Source: Macrolepiota albuminosa
Taxonomy: Eukaryota; Basidiomycota; Agaricomycetes; Agaricales; Agaricaceae
DNA length: 64,000 nucleotides
Assembly: GCA_027475525.1 (NCBI GenBank)
Contig: JAMWFC010000015.1
Location: 38,724-102,723 of the forward strand
Direction: 5' to 3'
The notes under the pieces were generated by a model. It ran no database searches, had not been told where the DNA came from, and saw only the letters and a program-made list of their open reading frames with translations. How positions within the stretch are numbered: position 1 is the stretch's first letter; every line of letters begins with the position of its first letter. Below, piece after piece: positions 1 through 10,818 of this stretch. The position numbers and the translations under genes are program-made.

Positions 1-1
1 G

Positions 2-835
2 CGCAGCCTCTTTGGGTTTGCACTTGTACGCGCCCTCAGCGCCAGCCGCCCCTCCAAGGCCACGGTACACAAGTACCTGGCCTACGTCTTCGCCAGGCCA
101 GGCCTCTACAAAGAGGCTGTGGCTGAGTACGAGGTGGCCACGGGGCAAGTCTTTGAGCCCCTCCACGCTGACAACCCTACCTTCAAGGTTCGGGCTGTGG
201 ACATCCCGGAAGCGTCAGCTTCCGTGTTCACTACTTCGGACGTGTTACGCGTCCTTCTTCACAATCAAATTCCGGTCAGCTGGGCTGACCATACATATAC
301 TTATGGGGTCACCTACTTGGCCCATCTATTCTTCAGCGACAGCCGGCTCTACAACGAGGCGGCTGCTATCGACGACGAGAGGCTACAATGCCTTGACCAC
401 TACGGTACACCCCAGTCCATCCCTCAGTGGGATGGGTGATGCGAGGCCACCATTGGCGATCGCCAACGCCTGATGCTCCAGCAGCAGAACAGTTGTCGTG
501 CATACGACGACGCGCTCGCCAAGGAGATGTACCTCTTCATCGGGCAAGACATTCATGCCCGTGAAATCTGGACACGCCAGTACCCGTCCGACACCGGGGA
601 TCTGCCTGATCCCCAACCACCTGTCCCGGGGTCGACCATCGACCCCAATCTCACACTGTCCCCCCTCCGGGACTATGACGATTCCCTGCCAGTAGCAGGG
701 CCTTCGGGCACTTCCTACGTGCCCGCACCCGAGGATGAACTCCTCGACTACGACATGGACGATGCGACTGCCGATCCATTCCGGGAGCCTGGGGACTCTC
801 CCATTGCCCCCGTCCCTGACTTACCGATGGCATGA
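2..835 (+). pseudogene. C-terminal part of retrotransposon ORF3 (E0), one in-frame stop
   Basis: This reading frame is open from the window edge to a stop at 833-835, except for one TGA at 437-439. The aligned codon in E1 ORF3 is Trp, so TGG to TGA is likely. Residues around SLFGFALVRALSAS and YLAYVFARPGLYKEAV match the E4 copy on the minus strand (32626-33185) almost residue for residue. The E1 copy (21043-22446) is a more distant match, for example CPGLYREAVADYD. The last roughly 100 residues are acidic and proline-rich. I do not recognise a known domain. Its place between pol and the 3' LTR in three related elements argues that it is a genuine element gene. Confidence 0.7.
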
Positions 836-872
836 CCGTTGTATTATCTCAAGACCATAGCTCGGTCTGATT

Positions 873-880
873 GGGGGGTG
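873..880 (+). other. Polypurine tract of E0
   Basis: The G-rich tract TTGGGGGGTG lies immediately before the LTR start TGTAGCG. This is the normal place for the plus-strand primer of an LTR retrotransposon. It is interrupted by one T. Confidence 0.5.
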
Positions 881-1114
881 TGTAGCGTAGTCCGCTATGT
901 GGCGTTGGCCACATAGCTTTACTTACTTTACAGTAGACACTATTATATTATATTTATTATAATATAATATTAATTTACATTACTATATAATTAGTTTACC
1001 AGCTGCTTACAAAGCAGCTTATTTTTGTTTTTGTACTTCATAGTCAATAGACCGGACTGGTCTGATTCTGTGCAGTGTGAACACTAAGCTCACAATTCCT
1101 GTAACTTCGTTACA
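881..1114 (+). repeat. 3' LTR of E0 (234 bp)
   Basis: The LTR begins TGTAGCGTAG and ends TTCGTTACA, so its ends are TGTA and TACA. It matches the reverse complement of 41541-41762. It contains two strong hairpins: arms of 10 bp at 894-903 / 908-917 and of 8 bp at 1001-1008 / 1012-1019. Between them lies an AT-rich stretch (about 945-990) with runs of TATA-like sequence. Confidence 0.85.
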
Positions 1115-3528
1115 GTCCACTCCACTGATGCAACGTCAGCAGGGAGTTGGAGTGCCACAGGAAACGACAATTTCCGAGCACAGAACACCGGCAGTACATT
1201 GGGAAGACGAAACTTCCGATGATGAGGAGAGTGGACGGAGTGAGTCCACCCTTCAGGTTCAGTGTGCGATGCTATGGAAGAGATACTCTAGCATTAAGAA
1301 GGATATCACTTGTGCTCGACTAGGACTGTATGTACTGAAACACATATGGTTGATACAGGCTAGAGGTGATAATGTACCTCAATTAAATACCGTTGAATAC
1401 ATTACATTGTATGTCCAGATTCTTGAGCTGGAAGCCCAAGCATATATGTACTGCAAGGCTAATCTACCGTTGAATACATTACATTGTATGTCCAGATTCT
1501 TGAGCTGGAAGCCCAAGCATATATGTACTGCAAGGCTAATCGAGGATCAGCTGCCTCGACCCCAGAGGGGGCAAACTTGATTCCGAGTATACCTTCGGTG
1601 GCAAAGCCAGATTTGTCTCCCCACCTGGAAGAGGCGATGAGCAATATATATGCTCCCCAGCAAGCAGAGAGTCTGACGAGCAGTTCGCTGCAAGGTTTGC
1701 AGCAGCATAGAGACAAACTGTATTCAGAGGTCAACTAAGGAAACCTCTGTCGACGGCTGAATCGGTGTCTACCATACCTGTGGTAGATAGTAACCTACCC
1801 AAAATGGGGGGGACAAGGCACCCTCATCCAAAACAGGAATCAGTGGAGAATACTCCACTGACGAATCAAGTACCGTTGGCTGATAAGTTTGTGGAGAGGG
1901 TAGCTTATCAGCGCATGCGGAACCAAGACCTGAAACGCCAAGGACACTCCTGGATAGATGACCAGGGGATTTTATTTGATGGAATAACGCCCATCAATGA
2001 AATGAGAAGGCAATATGTCCAACGGACATGTCAGCCTGACACCAGGAGGGGGGACCCGCCCATGGCGGATCCGAGCCGAGTCCCTGAAAGACAGGTGACA
2101 GAAGGGCTAGGGGGACAGGAGAGCCCACTGCATTGGAATGATGCAGGGAAGGTGCACTATACAGGTCACCGACCAGTACGTGCATTCTCTGTAGTACCTC
2201 CAGCAGAAGGTAGGAATAAAATGCCTGGGATAACTGAGGCGACAAAGGTGTATACTGAGAATATGCACCAACGCCTCAGTAGCATAATTGACAATGTGGT
2301 AGGCGTAGCATTGCGCCTTCCCAAAGGCATCAAGCCACGTAAGGCGGAATCAAAACACATCCAACCATACAGAGGGGAGTCCAAGTTTAGTGACTTGGAA
2401 AACTGGACAATGGATGTGTGTAACCATCTGGCAGCATGCCAGTATGGGGGGGATTGTCTGGATCGAGAACGTGTATTCGTTCTCCCGGAGTTCCTAGACG
2501 GACCAGCCAAGGCCTGGTTTCGCCATCATGTCTTGCACTATAATCGTGCACGACAGCAATGGACGTTCAAGGATGTAATCCTTGAATTGTATAACCGGTT
2601 TGTAAGTGCATCTACTATGCAGGATGCTCAGGAGGTGTTCATTGCAACGTCCTACACCGAACAATTGGGTGTTCAAGGTTTCTATGACACCTTGATAGAC
2701 CATGCACAGAATATGGCTATTTACCCAGACAACTGGGTAATGATCGATACCTTCCTGCATGGGATACCCGACGCAATGAGAGAGTCTCTCATTTGTGATG
2801 ATGGGCTATTGCCCGAAGTGAATACTGTTGAGGAGTTCGGATACCCGACGCAATGAGAGAGTCTCTCATTTGTGATGATGGGCTATTGCCCGAAGTGAAT
2901 ACTGTTGAGGAGTTCGTAGCGCATGCGTTGCGCTACGAGCAAGCCCACAAAATTGCTCGACACTTTGGGCTACATAGCTCAAAGGTTTGTTCAGCCAACA
3001 AGGCCGAGCCTCGGAAGGTAGGCACCTTCTGGGCCCATCGAAAAGAAATGGTGGGCAATACAAACCCGCGGTTTGTGATAAGAGCAGCACCTCGGCAGGA
3101 ACGACGCGTCTATAGCGACCGGCCTGGGGACCGTAGGGATGCACCAGTGCAGGACGTTCAGAGGGGTCCGCGCCGAGAGGGTGCTCGGCTGCACCAGACT
3201 ACTCACCAAAGTTTGAAGCAGCTTGCCCTTTTGGGGCGAATAAGTGCTTCAAATGTGGCCAGCCTGGGCATTTTGCGAATGCATGTCCAGTGGGTGGTGG
3301 ATGGCCTATGGTTAAGCCACGTGCATATGTACGGGCGGCACACACTGCTATCCCAGATGCTGAAGGGATAGACTCGGGAAATGAACCTGATGTGGAAGAC
3401 GAAGAGGTAGAGAACCTCAGTCCTGGTGCACCAGAGGATGAAAACGCCTCTCGGGAAATGAACCTGATGTGGAAGACGAAGAGGTAGAGAACCTCAGTCC
3501 TGGTGCACCAGAGGATGAAAACGCCTCT
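1115..3528 (+). pseudogene. gag: gag of E1 (5' end missing, frame broken)
   Basis: The capsid-like region lies around 2360-2930 (FSDLENW, LPEFLDGPAKAWFRHHV, GFYDTLIDHAQNM) and matches the E4 gag on the minus strand (38872-39786). A CCHC zinc knuckle, CFKCGQPGHFANAC, is present at about 3250-3285. It is in a different frame from the capsid part, so there is an indel near 3200-3230. Frame changes at 1388-1541, 2762-2915 and 3373-3526 coincide with perfect 77-bp duplications and would disappear if these are collapsed. The N-terminal roughly 170 codons seen in E4 are absent because E0 is inserted here. It packages the element RNA in cytoplasmic particles (family knowledge). Confidence 0.75.
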
Positions 3529-4188
3529 ATGGTAGAGGAGTTGTCAGGTGACAAATACGTTGAGGTTGATGTATATGACAACGACTATTATGCTCGGGAG
3601 TCAGACTCAGAATTCATGGGAGCTCTGACGGACTACCCGGCCAGTGCACTAGACCGACCAGTTGGAGCAGCCAATGTGAAGGTGTATAAAGTACACCTTC
3701 GCAAGGCTCCGGAGAAGCTGGTACGGCCGGTGTTGAAGCGCGAAGACAAAGAGTGTCTGGCGTCGTACGTTGAAGTGAATGGCCACAAGGCGTGGACATT
3801 GTGGGATTCAGGTAGTACGACTACTGGGGTGACACCTCAGTTTTGCCAAGTGCATGATATTTCTGTGAGTGAATTGAAGGAGCCATTACTCCTTCAATTG
3901 GGTACTGTGGGCAGCCGAGCTGCAGTACAGTTTGGTACGCAGGCGAGTATCACCTGTGCTAGATCAAGGTCAAAAGAGTACCTTGACGTGGCGAATTTTG
4001 ATTGTTACGACATGATTATAGGCACGCCGTATATGAGGAAGCACAAGGTTGTGCTTGACTTTGCGAAAAATGAGATAGTGGTGGATGGCACCACCATTCC
4101 TGCAGTGCGAGTGACCATAGATAATGGCGATGGACGTCTCCATCGACACCGCGCCACGGAGAAGAAGGTGCTAGTCAGGCAACATTGA
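3469..4188 (+). CDS. Retroviral-type aspartic protease region of E1
   Basis: The sequence TLWDSGSTTTGVTP contains the DSG active-site triplet of retropepsins, and YDMIIGTPYM matches the flap/psi-loop region (IIG). An acidic N-terminal stretch (EDEEVENLSPGAPEDENAS, 3469-3530) leads into it. The E4 copy on the minus strand (38098-38853) has the same order, with DSGSTTSGITPQF. The frame ends at 4188. The polyprotein presumably continues through 4216-4605 in another frame, so the E1 pol is not a single frame here. Such proteases cleave Gag-Pol in the particle (family knowledge). Confidence 0.8.
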   Translation: MEDEEVENLSPGAPEDENASMVEELSGDKYVEVDVYDNDYYARESDSEFMGALTDYPASALDRPVGAANVKVYKVHLRKAPEKLVRPVLKREDKECLASYVEVNGHKAWTLWDSGSTTTGVTPQFCQVHDISVSELKEPLLLQLGTVGSRAAVQFGTQASITCARSRSKEYLDVANFDCYDMIIGTPYMRKHKVVLDFAKNEIVVDGTTIPAVRVTIDNGDGRLHRHRATEKKVLVRQH

Positions 4189-4215
4189 CTAGGCGGAGGC
4201 AAGAAACTGCCTATA

Positions 4216-4605
4216 GTGGAGGATGGAGAGGATGAGGAGCAAGCTCGTGCGAGCTTGCCAACAGATAGTCCTGCTGTGTTGATGCTGGAGAGCGAAGCTG
4301 TAGAGTACGAACATACTCTGAAGAGGGGGGAGAGCCCCAAGATGGAGTGTGAAAGGCAGGGTAAGCCTGAGGACAAGTGGCCTCAGCACACGGCAAGCAC
4401 AGAGTGCCAGCCGACGTCGTCGCGAGTAAAGGTCGAGGACTTAGTAACAGGTGACAAACAAGGACTGATGGAGGACGAGGCATCCTCCACATATACGAAT
4501 CGGTCAATCTGGGATCGACCGGTCCCTCATCCCACATTTGAATGGGTGTTTGATCCACGAATGCCTGCTGAGTGGAATGAGCTAGTGGCCTCGATGTATG
4601 CATGA
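4216..4605 (+). pseudogene. Linker between protease and RT of E1
   Basis: This is an acidic, low-complexity frame of 129 codons joining protease to RT. It ends with PHPTFEWVFDPRMPAEWNELVASMYA, which resembles the end of the E4 segment at 37378-37734 (PQEWNELVAAMCA). It overlaps the next frame by 4 nt at 4602. There is no recognisable catalytic domain; it is probably part of the pol polyprotein. Confidence 0.5.
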
Positions 4606-7600
4606 ATGGACCACGATGGACGCCGAAGGAGGAGTCATATTGTCAGGCTAGTGATGATGAGATATCGCAACCGAGTGAGGTATTCTTCGACGGACTGTCG
4701 GTGACGTTGCGGAGAAGCAAAAAGGAAGTGCCTGTGCGACTGCACACGCTGGATGACAGTGAACTGAGGATTACTGCTCTCAGAGAGAAGTATGGCCGCC
4801 CAGCCGTACAAGCAAAGCTGTCTGGGCATCCACGGAAGGATGTGGACCGGAAGGGCAAAGGTAAAACCAGTGGTTTTACAAAGGAGGACATTCCGGACCT
4901 ACGCTCGCAGTGGCAGCAGGAATTTGGGGATATTCTGAATGGAACCAAGGAGGAGTTACCTCCTTGGTGTGAGGTCAATCATGAAATCAACCTTATTGAT
5001 GAGAATAAGGTGTATAAATATCATTTGCTGCGATGTCCAATGGCGCTACAGCAGCAGCTCCGGGACAAGACCAATTGGTACCTGAGAGCCCACTGGTGGG
5101 AGGCCCAACCGGCCTCCCAAGCTGCTCTGCTATTGTGCATTTCGAAGAAAGATGGTACATTGAGAACGGCGTTGGATGCTCGCCAACGCAATGACAACAC
5201 TATAAAGGACGTGACACCACTTCCGGATCAGGAAGTGATTTGAGAGGATGTGGCAAGAGCAAAGTTCAGGTCAAAAATTGACCTGACGGATGCTTATGAG
5301 CAAGTGAGAATTCGCTTGTCTGATATCCCGAAGACAGTGTTCTCGTCGATCACGGGAACATATGTGAGCAACATCATGCAGATAGGAGATTGTAATGCTC
5401 CTGCAACGTTTCAGAGGTTGATGACCTCCATCTTCTGGGATGCTATCGGGAGGTTCGTCCATATATATTTGGATGACATATTCATATACTCTGATTCAAT
5501 CGAAGAACACGAAGAGCATCTCCATGTTATTTTTGAGCAACTGAGGTCTAATCTGCTGTACCTCAAGTGGAAGAAATGTGAACTATATGCTGAGACAGTA
5601 GATTGTCTCGGACACAAGATTGACAGTCAGGGTATTCACCCTGACCAGGACAAAATCAATCGCATACGCGAATGGCGTGTGCCTCATAACTATAACGATG
5701 TGCAGAGATTCGTGGGACTAGTGAACTATATCGGCAACTGTCTGCCTGATATAACAGCGTATACTGGACCTTTGATGTCCATCACGCAGAACGGAGCTCC
5801 ATTCATATGGAGACCTATACACCAACGCTGTTTTGAGATGATCAAGAGGATCTGCTCAAAGATGCCAGTCATTCGTCCCATAGACCCCAGACGTGATGAG
5901 CCAATTTGGCTCATCTGTGATGCCTCAAAGACCGGAGTAGGGGCAATGTATGGCCAGGAAAGTTCCTGGCAGAATTGTCAACCAGCTGGGTTCATGTCGA
6001 GGAAGTTCACCTCAGCCCAACAGAATTATGCGGTCCATGAGCTCAAAATGCTGGCGATACTTGAGGCACTCCTCAAGTGGGAAGACAAATTGATGGGATA
6101 TAAGATCCACATCATTACAGACCATAAAGCACTTGAGTTCTTCGAACTCAAGCAACGTTGTCCCCCCGGCAACGCCGGTGGATTGACTATATGTCTCGCT
6201 ACAACTTTGACATCACATATGTCAAAGGCGAACTGAACAAGGTAGCTGACTGTTTCTCGAGGTATTTTGAGAGCGATAGAGTTGGTGAACACCACGATAC
6301 GCATGATTATGTCGATGCGGATATTTGTATTGATCCACAGGGCAATGATCTTCCGTACCATCGCTACAAAGAGGTGAAGGAGCATGTGGTTGAGCTTTGT
6401 GCTATGCAAGCAACCGAGCTGCGACGCAGTTGACGACTGCAGGAGCAGCAAGAGGGGCGAGACATAGAAGCTGAGCAATTAGAGCAGGCTCAGCCAAAGG
6501 AGGCGACAATGCCATGCCAGGACGAGACTGGGAGCAGTCGTGGACCGTATGGCCACGACATTACGCTCGCTGATGCATTATTGCCTACAGGAGAGTATCG
6601 TAACCCTCCTGTTCCTCAAACCGATGAGTACCTCCAGAAGGTACTGAGGGGCTTTAGCCGCAATGTGTTCTACACGGAAGTCCGGCAGAACGCAAATTCC
6701 CACCCACGCTTCAGCGTGGATGAGAAAAGACTGGTCCGGATAACGAATGTTCGAGGGCACAACGTGGTGTGCCTACCACGCGACCGAACATTAATCACGC
6801 AGGTCGTCACTCAAGCGCATGAGGTTGTTGGTCACTTTGGGACCAACAAAACACTGGAATACCTGAGGCAATGGTACTGGTGGCCTCAGATGCAGAAAGA
6901 AGTGATGCAGTTCTGCCAGACCTGCGAGGTCTGCCAGCAGTCAAAGACCAGCAATAGGAAGCCAGCAGGGAAGTTGCATTCCTTGCCCATTCCGACGAAG
7001 CCGTGGGACTCCATTGGGATGGACTTTGTTGGTCCATTCCCCGAGTCCAAAGGTTATAACTACCTTTGGGTGGTTATTTGCCGGATGACTAGTATGGTGC
7101 ACTTGATACCGGTGCACACAACCATTACTGCATCCGCATTATCCTGGCTTTATTTGAAGGAGATTGTAAGGCTACATGGCCTTCCAAGTTCAATCGTGAG
7201 CAATCGAGATGCAAAGTTTACGTCTCATTGGTGGCGAGAACTCCACAAGCTCTTGGGAGCTAAGCTGCTCATGTCTACATTGTTTCATCCGCAGATGGAT
7301 GGACAGACAGAGCGAGTGAATAGAAGTATTGCTCAGATCTTTCGTACGGTGGTCCGACTGGACCAACGCGACTGGGTAGATAGGATACCACTAACCGAGT
7401 TCGCAATCAACGCAAGTGTGTCAGAGACCACAAAATATGTGCCATTCGAGCTCAATGGAGAGTACATGCCCTCCATGCTGCATGAACTGCGGACGGATGA
7501 AGTCGTTCACAAGGGGGTGAAGGACTTTGCACGGCAAGCATTGGAGAATCTAGCCAATGCACACGACGCTATCATTGCCGCGCGTGTTATACAGGCACGC

Positions 7601-8110
7601 CATGCAAATGATAGGTGGAGTGAGGAACCAGAGCTAATGCCTGGGACATTAGTATACCTGTCAACGGAAAACTTGAATCTTCCAAAAGGAAGGGCGAGGA
7701 AGTTGTGTCCAAAATTCATTGGACCATACAAAGTCTTGGTCGCGGAACCAAGCACATCGAACTATGTTCTGGAGCTGCCTGCAGCTCTGCAAGCACGTCG
7801 GATTGTGCCTAAGTTTCATGTATCGTTACTTAGGCGATATAATGCAAGCGATGATGCTATGTTCCCTAATCGGGTGACGCCCGAGCCATATGACTTTGGT
7901 GCCAGTGACAAACAGGAATGGTTTGTCGAGGATATTCTAGGCCATCGGTGGCAGGGAGGAACGCACCTCGAATTCGAGGTACGATGGAGTGCAGGTGATA
8001 CGACATGGGAGTCGTATCACACTTGTGCCAAGTTGGCAGCGCTGGATCGGTACATAGAACTGCAGGGTGTGAAGCGCCCAAATCAGCTTGCTAAGCGCTC
8101 ACATGCTTAG
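4602..8110 (+). pseudogene. pol: pol of E1: RT, RNase H, integrase, chromodomain
   Basis: RT starts at about 4880, with the active site YLDDIFIYSD at about 5463-5492. RNase H follows at about 5900-6290 (LICDASKTGVGAMYG, then ITDHKALEFF). The integrase has the HHCC finger GHFGTNKTLEYLRQWYWWP...CQTCEVCQQ (about 6825-6945) and a DDE core (GMDFVGPFPESKGY; VSNRDAKFTS; DGQTERVNRS). The C-terminus contains a chromodomain (EWFVEDILGHRW then LEFEVRWSAGDTTWESY, about 7917-8020), which marks a chromovirus. Breaks: TGA at 5241-5243 and an indel near 6150. The integrase-chromodomain part, 6509-8110, is one open frame of 533 codons. Chromodomains steer integration toward methylated histone H3 (family knowledge). 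Confidence 0.9.
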
Positions 8111-8416
8111 ATTGATGGCAGTGATAAGATGTAGGCTGGATCAGTCGGAGGCGCCCAAATCAGCTTGCTAAGCGCTCACATGCTTAGATTGATGGCAGTG
8201 ATAAGATGTAGGCTGGATCAGTCGGAGTTTGGATCAACTGATTAGCTGATTCGGATCGGATCACGGTTGGTCCGGATAGATAAGATGGGATTGATCTATC
8301 TGATGAGATAATGCGGATCGTGATGCAGAGTTGGCGTTCGGATCAGGTTATGTAACCTGATGATGGGGAATTTAGTGTGTTTTTTCCCACCGACACGTCG
8401 ACATTTTCATATTACC
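8111..8416 (+). other. Non-coding spacer of E1 with a 77-bp tandem duplication
   Basis: This lies between the pol stop and the ORF3 start. It contains the second copy of a perfect 77-bp tandem duplication (8074-8227). No other feature is recognised. Confidence 0.5.
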
Positions 8417-9868
8417 ATGTCGTACCCTTACCAGCGTACGACCAGTGAGCAGCAGCCTCAGAACCCACAGGGTTCTGGAGGAGGGGGGGATCGCCCCCAG
8501 CAAAATGTTTAGCAGTCTGTAACAACGCCGACTGTGGCGTTGTATCCAGTAGTGTCTCAGTTTAGACAGAACCCAGCCCAATTTGGACAACCTCTGCAGT
8601 TTTACCCGCAGTTTTTCCAGATGCCATACTTCCCAGGACCAGCTGGTCCTGGACAGCAGATGGAAGGACAGGTTATGTGGGGAATGCCAATGCCAATGCA
8701 GCAAACGCAGACCCAGAGTGCAAGTACACTCCTTTCGGATGAGAAAGCACTAACTGCGCCACAGGTAGCACCCATGGACGTGGACAACGACACGGGGTGT
8801 CAACAGCCAGTGAAGAGTGAGGTGGTGCAACCTCAACGACAACGAGAGAGGACACCGCCCCCACAAGAGACATATAGAAGAGACTGGAGGCGATCGCCTC
8901 CAAGGAGTACCGGGGCACGAGGAGGCGGGCCTTGGGATGTAGTAGGGCACAGACGGGATGAACTGTCAGTGAGGACGCAGACTCGAGGTCAACCCCAACC
9001 TCAAACACCGCCCCGACAAGCATCTCCATCACCTCGTTGTGCACCATCTCTGCGGCGCTTATCGTACGTGGAGAAAGGGAAAGGAAAGGAGATTGGGACG
9101 CCGTCGGAGGTGTTGGACCCTCAGGCAGAGGCAGTCTGGAGATGCCTCATATCTGCCGGCCAGCGAGTGCCACCGGAGTCCGCGTTTTTAGCGGATCTGG
9201 TGGCTCAGGTGGTAATTACGGGTCTGCTGGATGAGATTGTTATGCTGCAGCAGCGTAACGACAATACCATTAAAACTTTCACGAACGCTATGAAGAAGCG
9301 TCCGTCGTCATCGGAGGAGCTACCTGAGGCAAAACGCCTCAGAGCGCGTGATGCAGGACCGGAAGTTGGGGTGCGGGAATCTGGAGAACTCACTCTGAGC
9401 CCGGCCGAGTTACATGACGAGCTGGTGGAGGTTGACAATAGTTTACGAGGACTGTCCTCGTCAACACATGCACCTCCCCAGCAGTCAGGGGCGAAGCGGC
9501 AGGATGAGGTGGTCCTGTCGGAAGTGGAGTTTGGAGCAGATGTCCCGCGAGGAGCAGACAGAGTTGTGATGCGGTTTGGAGCAGTGGTGCAGTTTGAGGC
9601 ACCACTGAGGGCGTATGTGTCTGCAGTTCCCATAAAGGACACGAGGACGGACGCCGAGGTCGAAGGGCGACTTTTAATGTTGGCTGCGCTCGGTCTGAAT
9701 GAACCGAGTGATGGGAGTGATTATGGGGAGTCATCAGATGAGACCCCCTCGGAAGGAGAAACCCCCGCTAAACGCCGAGTGTGTTTAGACAAGAAACGCA
9801 AAAAGGAGGCTCAGAGGAAGCACGAGGCCGCCCAGCAGGCAAAGGTCGATAAAGACCGGGAGGAGCAG
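8417..9868 (+). pseudogene. ORF3 of E1, 5' part, split by the E2 insertion
   Basis: The best start is the ATG at 8417. The frame has one TAG at 8510-8512 and then runs open until the LTR of E2 begins at 9869. It is rich in Pro, Gln and Arg at first (QQPQNPQG; QRQRERTPPPQ). It then becomes acidic and Lys-rich, with a possible nuclear signal AKRRVCLDKKRKKEAQRKH near the break. A conserved-looking segment, EAVWRCLISAGQRVPPESAFLADL, lies in the middle. The frame resumes exactly at 21043 after removal of E2 and one copy of its target duplication. Over both parts the gene spans 2856 nt. I recognise no domain. Confidence 0.75.
9865..9868. other. Left target-site duplication of E2 (GCAG)
   Basis: GCAG directly precedes the TG of the 5' LTR and recurs at 21039-21042 directly after the CA of the 3' LTR. 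It could be read as 5 bp (AGCAG) if the last A of the LTR is counted. Deleting one copy plus the element restores the ORF3 frame of E1. Confidence 0.85.
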
Positions 9869-10818
9869 TGATAGGACCCTATACAGGTTAGGCGCATCAA
9901 CGGCAGGCTCGGCACCGGCTCCGGAAACCTTGCCGCACTCGTTCCGAACTTAGCGCACGCGTTCTACCTATTTTAAGCCATTTCTGACGGCCGCGCACGG
10001 CAAGAAGCAGATCCAATCAGTGATAGCGCCGATCGGCAGACAGAATGACAACTGACAGATGGCATCAGTCACTGACGACAGCGCTTAGCGAGAAGCCTGA
10101 TGATCTATCAAAAACTGACAGACAGCTTGGCGTTTGACCTTGGCGTCTGACACCGCTTACCGTCTCGATTTGGCGCCCAACGTCGCTTAGGTGTTCTGAC
10201 AGACAGAAGGGTGATGGAGTGATGGTTTAGCTTCGCGATCTGTCGCCTGGCGTCGCTAAGGCTCTTGAATGGACGGTAGGGATCTGAAACCGTTGGAGCT
10301 ACCCCTTTGAAATTTTCCAGTTTACCGCACTCTGGCGTCATTAGCCACTGGCGACGGCGAACTCATTGTAGTATAAAAGTACTTACCGACTTGTACATAG
10401 GACAGCAGACGAATAGACCACAGTTTCCCCCACTTACTTCAGTCTCCCTTACGCTCAAGAGCTCATTTACGCTACGGTCGGCAACGTCGAACTCATCGGC
10501 AGTTACAGACGTTCGCCAACACTCGACATACTCGCGCCTTGCAACTACGGCAGGCATTATCGACGCTTAGAACTTCGCTAAGCTTACCGTGCTCTTGCCG
10601 CTTCCCGTTGCCGTGTTCACTTACCGCATTTTCTTAAGCGCTTTACCTTAGCGCTTGACACTTGCCGACTCCGTTACCGACTTTTACCCTTTTTCACAGA
10701 CGCGTTCTCTGGGACCTGCCCGGGACTCCTCAACACACTTATAGCGCGCCCAACGCACACTCTTGGTACGGTAACACAAAAGTTACATTTGTTACTGACC
10801 AAACTTTGGGCGTCATCA
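9869..10818 (+). repeat. 5' LTR of E2 (950 bp)
   Basis: It begins TGATAGGACC and ends GCGTCATCA. It matches 20089-21038 in every line I compared and has the same length. It contains 21 matches to TTRSCG or its complement (about 2 expected) and a TATA box at 10372. Confidence 0.95.
10372..10379 (+). promoter_or_regulatory. TATA box in the 5' LTR of E2
   Basis: TATAAAAG lies 447 bp before the LTR end, consistent with the U3/R boundary of an LTR promoter. The same sequence is at 20592-20599 in the 3' LTR. It would drive the genomic RNA of the element. Confidence 0.6.

Larger units (their letters stand above)
1..1114 (+). mobile_element. E0: 3' end of a Ty3/Gypsy chromovirus-type LTR retrotransposon
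   Basis: This is the 3' portion of an element whose 5' part lies left of the window. It holds the tail of a third ORF (2-835), a short purine-rich tract (873-880) and one LTR (881-1114). The LTR matches the 5' LTR of E4 (41541-41762, opposite strand), and the ORF tail matches the ORF3 fragment of E4 at 32626-33185, so E0 and E4 belong to the same family. Directly after the LTR, at 1115, the gag of a different element (E1) begins in mid-gene. I infer that E0 inserted into the E1 gag. The left target duplication is outside the window and cannot be checked. Confidence 0.8.

Noticed and set aside
1388..1541. 77-bp tandem repeats as a biological minisatellite or duplication mechanism
   Set aside because: Thirteen unrelated units share one exact period and lie at arbitrary places; unmerged k=77 contig overlaps explain this better.
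10108..10570. Short frames in the E2 LTRs as genes
   Set aside because: They occur identically in both LTRs because the LTRs are identical. Only the frame leading to gag (10662) has support from E3.
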